A stretch of DNA of 38,988 bases from assembly GCA_030039155.1 (NCBI GenBank), contig JASHQL010000348.1, forward strand, positions 1 to 38,988, in the 5' to 3' direction. The position numbers were made by a program, and so were the translations under genes. Shown here in pieces: positions 20,098 through 28,336 of this stretch. The number at the start of each line of letters is the position of its first letter. The stretch's first letter is position 1. A model generated the notes under the pieces. That model was not told the origin of the DNA, did no database searches, and saw only the letters and a program-made list of their open reading frames with translations. This DNA comes from Streptosporangiaceae bacterium. GTDB lineage: Bacteria > Actinomycetota > Actinomycetes > Streptosporangiales > Streptosporangiaceae.

Positions 20098-21938
20098 GCC
20101 TGCTTGCCGCGTTCGCCGCCGTCATCACGCTGCTGTACGGCGTCTCGGCGCTGGCCAGGATCGCGCCGGTCAAGCGTCGCCATGACACCTGGCGGCAGCT
20201 GTGGGCCGGCGGCCTCATCACCGCGGTCACGCTGGGCGTCGCCGGCTCCGCGTATCTTGCGCTCGACCGCGATGCGATCTCGTTCCCGGCGGACGGCACG
20301 GCGCTGACCGCGCAGGCGACGTCGAGCGAGCTGCCGCTCGGCGTCTTCACCAAGGACGAGGGCAGCTCGTGGACCTCGGTCGCCGCGTTCGGCCAGCAGG
20401 CAGGCCAGCCGGTCCGGTATGTGCTTGACTACCTCGGCCCGTCGCAGCCGTTCCCGGCTCGGCTCGGCGCGGAGGCGGCCGCGCACGGGGCCGAGCCGGT
20501 GCTGCAACTCGAGCCGAAGATGACCATGCGGCAGGTGGCCGCGGGCGACGACGACGGCTACCTGAGCCGGCTCGCCGCCCAGGTGCGCGAATACCGCCAC
20601 CGGGTGGTGCTCAGCTTCGCGCCCGAGGCGAACGGCAACTGGTACCAGTGGGGCTACACCCGCACGCCCGCGGCGCAGTACCGGGCCGCCTGGGCGCATG
20701 TCATGCACGTCTTCCGCGCGGACCGGGACGTCACGTGGATGGACACCATCAACCGGACGTACCCGGGTGCCGGGCGGACAGCCGCCTATATCGTGCCCGG
20801 CGTCTCGATGATCGGCCTTGACGCCTATTACGAATACCCGCATGCGAACTTCGACAGCGTGTTCGGCCAGACGCTGCGCCAGATCCGCGCCGTGACCAGC
20901 AAGCCGGTCATGATCAGCGAGACCGGCGTGGGGCAGGTCAACAGCCAGGCCAGCGCGATCCCCAATCTCGTGCAAGGGGCGCGGGCCAATGGCATCGCCG
21001 GGCTCATCTACTTCGACGAGGACCAGGGCACCGGCAACATCCATCACCAGAACTGGGCGCTGACTCCGGCCGGCGCGGCGGCACTGCGGATAAGCCTGGC
21101 CAGCGGGCCGTCTTCGGTCCCGGTCCTGCTGTACCACGGCATCTACGGGCGGGACGACCCGGAGTCCAACAGCGTCAGCCTGGCCGCGTTCCGCGAGCAG
21201 ATCGCGTACCTGCACGCGCGCGGCTACCACACGATCAGCCCGCGGCAGTACCAGCGATGGGCAGCCGGCCAGCCGGTATCGCTGCCGGCCAGGCCGGTCC
21301 TCATCACTGTCGACTGCAACCAGAGCTCGTTCCTCCGGGCGCTGCCGGTGCTCCGCCAGTACCGCTACCGGGTGGTGATGTACGTGGTGACCGGGTTCGC
21401 CGACGGGGCGTACGGCGGACCAGCCGGCCAGCGCGGCTACTACCTTGACTGGGCGCAGCTGAAGGCGATGTACCGCGCTGGCTATATCTGGCCGCAGTTC
21501 CACGCTGGCCACTGCGGCCACGCGTACGTGACGGCCAGCTCGCCGTTCGGTTGCGGCAAGGGGCTGACTCCCACGCCCGATGCCATCTGGGGCCACCGTT
21601 ACTACAGCGACCCGATGGGCCAGCCGGTCGCCGGCTATCACGGCCGCGTCGAGCGCGATGTGCGGCAGGGGCTTGCCGCGATGGAGTCGGAGTTCGGCCT
21701 GAGCTGGCGGCAGCTCACGGACACGTTCGCGGTGCCGTGGAGCGACTACGGACAGCCGCAGACGACAAACCAGCCGTGGCTGGCCAGCTACTTCGGGCAG
21801 CTGTTCAAGGTCGTCTTCGTCCAGGACAACTGGGTCGCGAAGGACAACTTGCGGTACCGCTACGAGGTAGACCACGGCACGACGCTGGCGCGCTTCACCG
21901 CTGCGCTGCACAGCCAGCTCTTCACCCGGACCGGCTGA
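20094..21938 (+). CDS. Membrane-anchored GH26-like glycoside hydrolase fused to NodB/CE4 polysaccharide deacetylase-like domain
   Basis: 614 residues; GTG 20094 overlaps the glycosyltransferase stop. Two N-terminal membrane helices (about 2-20 and 37-57) anchor the chain outside the cell. Residues 80-335 resemble GH26: SFAPEANGNWYQWG holds the acid/base candidate Glu178 and VMISETGV the nucleophile candidate Glu276. Residues 340-610 resemble polysaccharide deacetylases of the PgaB/IcaB branch: VPVLLYHGIY (342-351), VLITVDCNQ where TFDDG is expected (Asp407 kept, metal-binding Asp replaced by Cys408), FHAGHCGHAY (His470/473/476) in the HSxxH position, and FAVPWSDYG in the FAYPxG position. Presumably trims and/or deacetylates the polymer made by its coupled synthase. 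The altered metal site leaves deacetylase activity open. Confidence 0.85.
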   Translation: MSLLAAFAAVITLLYGVSALARIAPVKRRHDTWRQLWAGGLITAVTLGVAGSAYLALDRDAISFPADGTALTAQATSSELPLGVFTKDEGSSWTSVAAFGQQAGQPVRYVLDYLGPSQPFPARLGAEAAAHGAEPVLQLEPKMTMRQVAAGDDDGYLSRLAAQVREYRHRVVLSFAPEANGNWYQWGYTRTPAAQYRAAWAHVMHVFRADRDVTWMDTINRTYPGAGRTAAYIVPGVSMIGLDAYYEYPHANFDSVFGQTLRQIRAVTSKPVMISETGVGQVNSQASAIPNLVQGARANGIAGLIYFDEDQGTGNIHHQNWALTPAGAAALRISLASGPSSVPVLLYHGIYGRDDPESNSVSLAAFREQIAYLHARGYHTISPRQYQRWAAGQPVSLPARPVLITVDCNQSSFLRALPVLRQYRYRVVMYVVTGFADGAYGGPAGQRGYYLDWAQLKAMYRAGYIWPQFHAGHCGHAYVTASSPFGCGKGLTPTPDAIWGHRYYSDPMGQPVAGYHGRVERDVRQGLAAMESEFGLSWRQLTDTFAVPWSDYGQPQTTNQPWLASYFGQLFKVVFVQDNWVAKDNLRYRYEVDHGTTLARFTAALHSQLFTRTG

Positions 21939-21974
21939 CGAGCCTGCCGCACCCCGGTCCCGAAGGCCGCGGGC

Positions 21975-22640
<666 letters not shown>

Positions 22641-22770
22641 AGCAGCCTCCTCACCCGCTGGCTCAGCTCCAGCATCTCACCGGGGCAGCACGTCAGCGCG
22701 ACCTGGGCTGGCCTGATACCACCCCCACCGGCTGCCAACCATGACGATCAGCAGCCGATTCCCTGGCCCG

Positions 22771-23844
22771 CTAGGCCTCTGGCTCGGCCCCGGCTGCGAC
22801 CGCCGCCGGCTCTCGCCCCCGGCCATGTGGCCACAGCGCGTAGCCGGCCGGGAGCAGCTTTGCCTTGTCGGGCAGCAGGCCCCAGATGCCGCGTGGCACC
22901 CAGATGGCGATCGCGATCGTCAGCAGGCCGAGCACGATGTAGGACCAGCTACCGTCTGGCGCGAGCCACTGCTGCACAGCGAACACCAGCACGGATCCGG
23001 CGATCGGGCCCTCGATGGTGCCGATGCCACCGATCAGCACAGCGAAGATCATCATGGCCGACCACTGGATTGAGAACGCGGACGACGACTGGAGATACGG
23101 TGCCCGCACGACCTCCAGTGCCCCTCCCGCGCCGCAGCCAGCCGCGGCAATCGCGAAGACAAGCAGCCGGGTGCCTCCGGCCTGGCCGCCGACGGTGCGG
23201 GCGGCTGACTGGTCATCATGCACAGCCCGGAGCACCCGCCCCGGCTTGCTGCGCATGATCACGTAGACGGCGGCTAGCGCGACGACAACGACGCCAAGGC
23301 TCAGCCAGTACACCGTGTCGGTCAGGGATGCGGGACTGCCCTTCGGCAGGCCGGGCAGCGTCCTGCCGATGGTGCCGCCGAGCGACGGGTACCTGCTGAT
23401 GATCAGGTAGCAGTCGGCTGCTATGACCAGGGTGGCAAGTGCAAAGAAGGGACTGCGCAGTCGCCAGAGCAGCGACCAGACCGCGACCCCGAGGGCGGCG
23501 CAGCCGAGCACTGCGGCCGGCAGGGCGAGCAACGGCTTGGTGCCATGAACCGCCAGGGCCAGGACGACGTAGCACCCGAGGCCGAAAAACGCCTGCTGCC
23601 CGAGCGAGATCAGGCCAGCGTAGCCAGCCAGCAGGTTCCACATGCTGGCCAGGATGATCAGGATGAAGAGCCTGGCGAGCAGGCTCGTGGCATGCCCGTG
23701 CAGCAGGCCGGGCAGGGCTGCCAGGCCGCACAGCAGCACCACCGCCACGGCGCCTGGCCACAGCGATGACCGGCCCGGCGTGCCCGGATCCGGCCCAGAT
23801 AGCACCGGAGCGGCCGCCGCGTGCTGCGGCCGAGACCTGGTCAT
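22771..23844 (-). CDS. LivM-like branched-chain-type ABC permease, second copy
   Basis: 357 residues from ATG 23844, which overlaps the stop of the preceding permease (ATGA). Nine to ten membrane helices with the LivM hallmarks MWNLLAGYAGLISLGQQAFFGLG near the N-terminus and the cytoplasmic EAA-type loop GGIGTIEGPIAG near the C-terminus. Ends in an Ala/Glu-rich hydrophilic tail. It is a clear paralogue of the permease at 24851-25939, sharing the block IFAVLIGGIGTIEGP and the tail layout. Forms the second permease pair of a HAAT-family importer whose only ATPases and binding protein are encoded upstream. Confidence 0.92.
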   Translation of the reverse strand: MTRSRPQHAAAAPVLSGPDPGTPGRSSLWPGAVAVVLLCGLAALPGLLHGHATSLLARLFILIILASMWNLLAGYAGLISLGQQAFFGLGCYVVLALAVHGTKPLLALPAAVLGCAALGVAVWSLLWRLRSPFFALATLVIAADCYLIISRYPSLGGTIGRTLPGLPKGSPASLTDTVYWLSLGVVVVALAAVYVIMRSKPGRVLRAVHDDQSAARTVGGQAGGTRLLVFAIAAAGCGAGGALEVVRAPYLQSSSAFSIQWSAMMIFAVLIGGIGTIEGPIAGSVLVFAVQQWLAPDGSWSYIVLGLLTIAIAIWVPRGIWGLLPDKAKLLPAGYALWPHGRGREPAAVAAGAEPEA

Positions 23845-24710
23845 GCCAGCTGCCGCCTGCCGGTGACGCCTTCCGGCCTGATCAGCAGCATCGCCAGGAA
23901 GAACAGCTGCGGCGCAAGGAGCTGGTCGCTCGGGCTGATCTGCGCGCCGATCTGCTGGACCACGCCGAGCAGAATGCCGCCCGCCAGGGTTCCCCACAGC
24001 GATCCGAGACCGCCGATCACCACCGCCTCGAAGGCGAGCAGCAGCAGCTGAGTGCTGCCTGTCGTCGGGTCTACCACGCTGTACAGGCCGTACGAGGTCC
24101 CGGCGATCGCCACGGCCACCATCGCGATGGCGCCTGCGATCCCGAACAGGTGCCCCTGGCCGACCGCTGACAGCTCAGCCGCGCCGCGGCCGTCTGGCAC
24201 GGCCCTGAACTGCCTGCCGAGCCCGCTCGCCGACAGCAGCAGCTGGAGGACGATCAGTACCACCACCGCGACGATGAGGAAGGCCAGGTCCAGGTAGCTG
24301 ACCGTGATCTTGGACCCGATGCTGAGCTGATTGGACAGCGCCCCGATCTGCAGGTTGTGCGGAGTCGCCGTGAGGAACTGCTGCAGGCCGCTCTCGATCA
24401 CGATCGACAGGCCGAAGGTGACCAGCAACGCGGTCGGCGCCCCCCGGTTCAGGCTGGCCTGCAGCAGGACGCGCTGGCCCACATATCCCAGCACGGCGAA
24501 CACCGGCACGGTCAGCACGATCGCTTCCGGTGTCGACAGGTGCCCGACTGCGACCAGGCCGGCCGCCAGGTAGGCAGCCACCACGGCGAGGTCGCCGTGC
24601 GCCACGTTGGTGAACTTCATGACGCCGAATACGACCGCGAGGCCGTAGCCGAGCAGGGCATACAGGCCTCCGAGCGCCACACCCTGCACGACGTCGTTGG
24701 CCCAGATCAC
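23841..24710 (-). CDS. LivH-like branched-chain-type ABC permease, second copy
   Basis: 289 residues beginning (M)IWANDVVQGVALGGLYAL, about eight membrane helices. Conserved LivH blocks: GVMKFTNVAHGDLAVVAAYLA near the N-terminus and AFEAVVIGGLGSLWGTLAGG before the last helices. The GTG start at 24710 is fixed by homology to the first copy, which begins at exactly the same residue; there is no Shine-Dalgarno site but the start overlaps the stop of a possible 14-codon leader frame. Pairs with the LivM-like protein that follows with ATGA overlap. Confidence 0.92.
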   Translation of the reverse strand: MIWANDVVQGVALGGLYALLGYGLAVVFGVMKFTNVAHGDLAVVAAYLAAGLVAVGHLSTPEAIVLTVPVFAVLGYVGQRVLLQASLNRGAPTALLVTFGLSIVIESGLQQFLTATPHNLQIGALSNQLSIGSKITVSYLDLAFLIVAVVVLIVLQLLLSASGLGRQFRAVPDGRGAAELSAVGQGHLFGIAGAIAMVAVAIAGTSYGLYSVVDPTTGSTQLLLLAFEAVVIGGLGSLWGTLAGGILLGVVQQIGAQISPSDQLLAPQLFFLAMLLIRPEGVTGRRQLA

Positions 24711-24751
24711 GGCACCATGGGCAGGACGGCATCGGCCGGGAGCATCCGCAT
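24707..24751 (-). CDS. Possible 14-residue leader peptide upstream of second livH
   Basis: ATG 24751 opens a frame MRMLPADAVLPMVP that ends with TGA at 24709-24707, overlapping the GTG of the livH-like gene by two bases (GTGA). TACTGT lies six bases before the ATG. The livH-like gene lacks a ribosome binding site, so translation could be initiated on this mini-frame and passed on by coupling. Inferred only from geometry. Confidence 0.35.
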   Translation of the reverse strand: MRMLPADAVLPMVP

Positions 24752-24757
24752 CTGGCC

Positions 24758-24763
24758 ACAGTA
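24758..24763 (-). promoter_or_regulatory. -10 box TACTGT in front of the second permease pair
   Basis: TACTGT on the minus strand, six bases before ATG 24751. If active, it gives the second permease pair its own transcript, separate from the upstream ABC genes. No consensus -35 at 16-18 bases. Confidence 0.42.
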
Positions 24764-24831
24764 GCGAGGTTGAGCTTGATTTCCTGCTGATTTGCCTGAT
24801 CAGGCGCTATCTGGTGGACCGCGCCCGGCCC

Positions 24832-24846
24832 GGCGGCCGGCCCGCC
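24832..24846 (-). terminator. Small GC hairpin after the first permease pair
   Basis: GGCGG-GCCGG-CCGCC on the minus strand begins four bases after the stop of the first LivM-like gene (stop at 24853-24851). Five GC pairs and no U tract: a weak terminator or attenuator in the 140-base gap between the two permease pairs. Confidence 0.35.
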
Positions 24847-24850
24847 GTGG

Positions 24851-25939
24851 CTAGGTCACCTGCTCGGCGTCTTCGCCAGCGACAGCAGCCTCCGGTGGTC
24901 CCAATCTTTGGCCCGCTGGCCACAGCCAGTATCCGACCGGGAACAGCTTGAGCCTGTCAGAGATCAGGCCCCAGATCCCGCGCGGCGCCCAGATGGCGAC
25001 CGAGATCGCGATCAGGCCGAGCACGATGAAATACCAGGTGCCGTAGTGGGCAAGCCACTGCTGCAGGGCGAAGAACACGATCGTGCCGATGATCGGCCCC
25101 TCGATCGTGCCGATGCCGCCGATCAGCACCGCGAAGATCATCTCGGCCGACCACTGCACCGAGAAGGCCGGCCCTGGCTGCAGGTACGGCGCGCTGATGA
25201 CCTCGAGCGCGCCCGCCGCGCCGCAGCCCGCGGCCGCGATCACGAACACCAGCAGCTGGGCCCGGCCGACCCTGACACCCACGCTGCGCGCGCCGGTCTC
25301 GTCGTCGCGCACCGCGGTGAGCTCGAGCCCGAGGCGGCTGCGCAGCACCAGGTAGACGCACACCAGGGTGATCGCGGTAACCGCGAGCGTGGTCCAGTAG
25401 ATGTACGCATCCAGGTATTTGATGTTGATGTTGGGCAGGCCAGGCATGAACTCGCCGGTGCCGCCGCCGAGCGACGGGTACCTGATGATGATCAGGTAGC
25501 AGACCGATGCGACGACCCAGGTGGCGATCGCGAAGTAGCCGCTGCGCAGCCTGGACAGCAGCCACCAGACGACCAGGCCGAGCGCGGCGCAGCCGACCAC
25601 CGCGATTGGCAGGCCGACGAACGGATCGACCCCGTGCAGGGCCCCGATCAGCACGAAGTAGGAGCCGAAGCCGAAGAATGCCTGCTGGCCGACCGACACC
25701 AGCCCGGTGTAGCCGGCCAGCAGGTTCCACATGCTGGCCAGGATCAGCAGGATGAAGAAGTTGACGAGCAAGCTCGTGGTGCCCGAGTACACCCGGTACG
25801 GCAGGTAGGCCAGCACCGCGATCACGGCGATCGCGCCAAGGCCGGACCAGATTGCGGACCGCCGTGACCTGGTCACCCTGACGCCGGGCGCCAGCCCGGC
25901 CGCCGAGACGCTGGCAGGCTGCCTGGTGCGGGCGCTCAT
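24851..25939 (-). CDS. LivM-like branched-chain-type ABC permease, first copy
   Basis: 362 residues from ATG 25939, overlapping the stop of the preceding LivH-like gene (ATGA). An Arg-rich N-terminus (RVTRSRRSAIW) is followed by nine to ten membrane helices; characteristic segments are MWNLLAGYTGLVSVGQQAFFG, YLIIIRYPSLGGGTGEF and the EAA-like loop LIGGIGTIEGPIIG. Together with the LivH-like partner it forms the membrane channel of a HAAT-family importer for amino acids, amides, urea or aromatic acids. Followed by a small hairpin and a second permease pair. Confidence 0.93.
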   Translation of the reverse strand: MSARTRQPASVSAAGLAPGVRVTRSRRSAIWSGLGAIAVIAVLAYLPYRVYSGTTSLLVNFFILLILASMWNLLAGYTGLVSVGQQAFFGFGSYFVLIGALHGVDPFVGLPIAVVGCAALGLVVWWLLSRLRSGYFAIATWVVASVCYLIIIRYPSLGGGTGEFMPGLPNINIKYLDAYIYWTTLAVTAITLVCVYLVLRSRLGLELTAVRDDETGARSVGVRVGRAQLLVFVIAAAGCGAAGALEVISAPYLQPGPAFSVQWSAEMIFAVLIGGIGTIEGPIIGTIVFFALQQWLAHYGTWYFIVLGLIAISVAIWAPRGIWGLISDRLKLFPVGYWLWPAGQRLGPPEAAVAGEDAEQVT

Positions 25940-26811
25940 GCTGTCCTCCGGCTGCCGGTGATGCCCTGCGGCCTGATCACCAGGACCAGGAGGAAGAACA
26001 GCTGCCCGGCCAGCAGCAGGTCGGCCGTGCTGATCTGGGCGCCGATGTCCTGCACGACGCCGAGCAGGATGCCGCCGACCAGCGTGCCCCAGAGCGAGCC
26101 GAGACCGCCGATCACCACCGCCTCGAACGCGAACAGCAGCAGCAGCTGCGTCGTTCCCGTGGTCGGGTCAAACGTGGTGTACACGCCGTAGGCCGTGCCG
26201 GCGACCGCCACGGTGCCGAACGCGATGGCCGCGGCGATGCCGAAGATGTGCCGGTAGTCGGCGCCAGCGAGCTGGGCCGCCTCCCGGTCGTCTGCCACCG
26301 CCCTGATCAGGCGTCCTTGCCTGGTCCTTGACAGGAAGAGCTGCAGCCCGAGCAGCACCACGACCGCGGCGATCAGGATGGCCAGGTCCAGGTAGCCGAC
26401 GGTGATCTGAGATCCGACGTTGAAGTGGTCGGTGGCGAGCGCGCCGATGCTCAGCGAGCGGGAGTTGGCGGAGAAGAACTGCTGCAGCGCATTCTCGATC
26501 ACGATCGACATGCCGAACGTCACCAGCAGGGTGGTCAGCACGCTCCGGTTCAGGCTGGCCTGCAGCACGGTGCGCCAGAGCACGTAGCCGATGATCGCGA
26601 ACAGCGGGATCGACACCAGGATCGACAGCGCGGTCGGCATGTGCAGCACGGTCACCAGGCCGGCCGCCAGGTATGCCGCGACCACTGCCAGGTCGCCGTG
26701 CGCCAGGTTGATGACCTTCATCACGCCGAACATCAGCGACAGGCCGCAGGCGAACAGCGCGTAGAGGCCGCCGAGCAGCACGCCCTGCACGATGTCGTTG
26801 ACCCAGATCAC
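25936..26811 (-). CDS. LivH-like branched-chain-type ABC permease, first copy
   Basis: 291 residues starting at GTG 26811, whose last two bases are part of the LivF-like stop (GTGA). The start is chosen for the (M)IWVNDIVQGVLLGGLYAL beginning shared with the second copy; the longer open frame upstream runs through the ATPase gene. About eight membrane helices with GVMKVINLAHGDLAVVAAYLA and AFEAVVIGGLGSLWGTLVGG. One residue longer than the second copy in the QLLLL(F)AFEA region. Couples by ATGA to the LivM-like gene. Confidence 0.93.
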   Translation of the reverse strand: MIWVNDIVQGVLLGGLYALFACGLSLMFGVMKVINLAHGDLAVVAAYLAAGLVTVLHMPTALSILVSIPLFAIIGYVLWRTVLQASLNRSVLTTLLVTFGMSIVIENALQQFFSANSRSLSIGALATDHFNVGSQITVGYLDLAILIAAVVVLLGLQLFLSRTRQGRLIRAVADDREAAQLAGADYRHIFGIAAAIAFGTVAVAGTAYGVYTTFDPTTGTTQLLLLFAFEAVVIGGLGSLWGTLVGGILLGVVQDIGAQISTADLLLAGQLFFLLVLVIRPQGITGSRRTA

Positions 26812-27548
26812 GGCCGCTCCTGGGGCAGCCCAGCCGGGCCGGCCAGGCCGAAGTAGGCAGCCTCGATGCTGGCAGGGGTCAGGCCAGCCGGCTCCCCCTC
26901 CAGCGTGGTCCTGCCCTCGAGCAGGCAATGCACCCGCGCGGCGACCGCGAGGGCCTGGCTCACGTCCTGCTCCACCAGCAGCACGGTGACTCCGGTGGCC
27001 AGCAGCTCAGGCAGGATGCCGTAGATCCGCCGGACCACCGCGGGCGCTAGCCCGAGTGACAGCTCGTCAAGCAGCAGCAGCCTGGGGTTGGCCACCAGCG
27101 CCCTGCCGATCGCCACGGCCTGCTGCTCGCCGCCGGACAGCTGGTCGGCCCGCTGACCGCGGCGGTCCCGCATCCAGTCGAACAGCTCGTAGACGCGGCT
27201 GATGGTCCACGGCCCCTTGCGCGCATAGGAGGCGCCGACCTTGAGGTTCTCCGCGACGGTCAGCGAGGAGAACAGCCGGCGGCCCTCAGGTACCAGCACG
27301 ATCCCGGACGCGACCCGGCGCTCCGGGCGGAGCTTGGTGACGTCCACGCCGTCCAGGGTGATGCTGCCGGAAGTCGGCCGGTCGAGGCCGGCGATCGCGC
27401 GCAGCAGGGTGGACTTGCCGGCCCCGTTCGCGCCGATCATGGCGTAGGTCTCGCCGACGCCGACGCTCAGGCTGACCTCGTACAGCGCACGAAGCTGGCC
27501 GTGGTGCACGGTGAGGTCCCGCACCTCCAGCAGCGGCCCGCCGGTCAT
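26808..27548 (-). CDS. LivF-like ABC ATPase
   Basis: 246 residues from ATG 27548, overlapping the LivG-like stop (ATGA). Walker A GANGAGKST (39-47), the LivF-type VLVPEGRRLFSSLTVAENL, signature LSGGEQQ, Walker B LLLLDELSLGL and the family-typical Q-containing switch VEQDV are intact. One of two nucleotide-binding subunits of the importer. With no other liv-type ATPase in the window, it must serve both permease pairs, unless the second pair uses remote partners. Confidence 0.95.
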   Translation of the reverse strand: MTGGPLLEVRDLTVHHGQLRALYEVSLSVGVGETYAMIGANGAGKSTLLRAIAGLDRPTSGSITLDGVDVTKLRPERRVASGIVLVPEGRRLFSSLTVAENLKVGASYARKGPWTISRVYELFDWMRDRRGQRADQLSGGEQQAVAIGRALVANPRLLLLDELSLGLAPAVVRRIYGILPELLATGVTVLLVEQDVSQALAVAARVHCLLEGRTTLEGEPAGLTPASIEAAYFGLAGPAGLPQERP

Positions 27549-28336
27549 GCCTGCTCCTGGTCCGGCTGGCCGCCCGCTGACTGCCCGGGCAGCGAGGTGC
27601 TGACCTCGGTGCCGAGGAAGACCTCGCGCACCGTGGGATTGGCTAGCACATCGGCCGGCCCGCCGTCGGCCACGAACCGGCCGCCGGCCAGGCAGAGCAG
27701 CCTGTCGACGGATCCGGTCAGCGCGCGTACCACGTGCTCGATCCAGATGATGGCCACGCCACCTGCCCTGATCGAGGTGACGATCTGGACAAGCTGGGCA
27801 ACCTCAGGGTCGGTCAGGCCGCCAGCCACCTCGTCAAGCAGCAGCAGCTTCGGCCTGGTCGCCAGCGCGCGGGCCATCTCCAGCCGCTTGCGCTGCAGCA
27901 GGCCAAGCGTGCCCGCCGGGCGGTTGGCCTCGGCGGCCAGGCCGGCGACCTCGAGCGCCTCTGCCGCGAACGCGTAGCTCGCCCGGCGCCGCAGCCTGCC
28001 CCCCTGCTGGGCTGCGACGAGCACGTTCTCGTACACAGTCATGCCGCCGAACGGCCGCGGCACCTGATAGGTCCTGCCGATGCCGACCCGGCACCTGGCC
28101 GCCGAACTCAGCCTGTTGACCTGCGCGCCGCCCAGCCTGATGCTGCCGGCATCCGGGCTGATATCACCGGCAATGAGCCCGAACAGGCTGGTCTTGCCCG
28201 CGCCGTTGGGCCCGACCATGCCGACGAAATCGGCTTCGCCGACGGTCAGCGAGAGTCCCTCAGCGACAACGACCCTGCCGAAGCTCTTGGAAACGCTGTC
28301 GAGCTCCAGCAGGGCCGGGACAGAACTGTCAGGCAT
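27545..28336 (-). CDS. LivG-like ABC ATPase with atypical signature motif
   Basis: 263 residues from ATG 28336; its first eight bases (ATGCCTGA) contain the stop of the binding-protein gene. Walker A GPNGAGKT (42-49), LivG-type GIGRTYQVPRPFGGMTVYENV, Walker B LLLLDEVAGGL and H-loop WIEHVV are present. The ABC signature, in LivG proteins usually LSYGQQRRLEIARAL, reads TLGLLQRKRLEMARAL: the Ser-Gly-Gly/Tyr-Gly core is replaced by Gly-Leu-Leu. The partner ATPase keeps a canonical signature, so the heterodimer may have one degenerate site. Confidence 0.93.
   Translation of the reverse strand: MPDSSVPALLELDSVSKSFGRVVVAEGLSLTVGEADFVGMVGPNGAGKTSLFGLIAGDISPDAGSIRLGGAQVNRLSSAARCRVGIGRTYQVPRPFGGMTVYENVLVAAQQGGRLRRRASYAFAAEALEVAGLAAEANRPAGTLGLLQRKRLEMARALATRPKLLLLDEVAGGLTDPEVAQLVQIVTSIRAGGVAIIWIEHVVRALTGSVDRLLCLAGGRFVADGGPADVLANPTVREVFLGTEVSTSLPGQSAGGQPDQEQA

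Noticed and set aside
20088-21911. 607-codon frame antisense to the GH26-NodB gene
   Set aside because: Composition biased to Arg, Val, His and Asp without domains; the plus strand has two recognisable catalytic domains.
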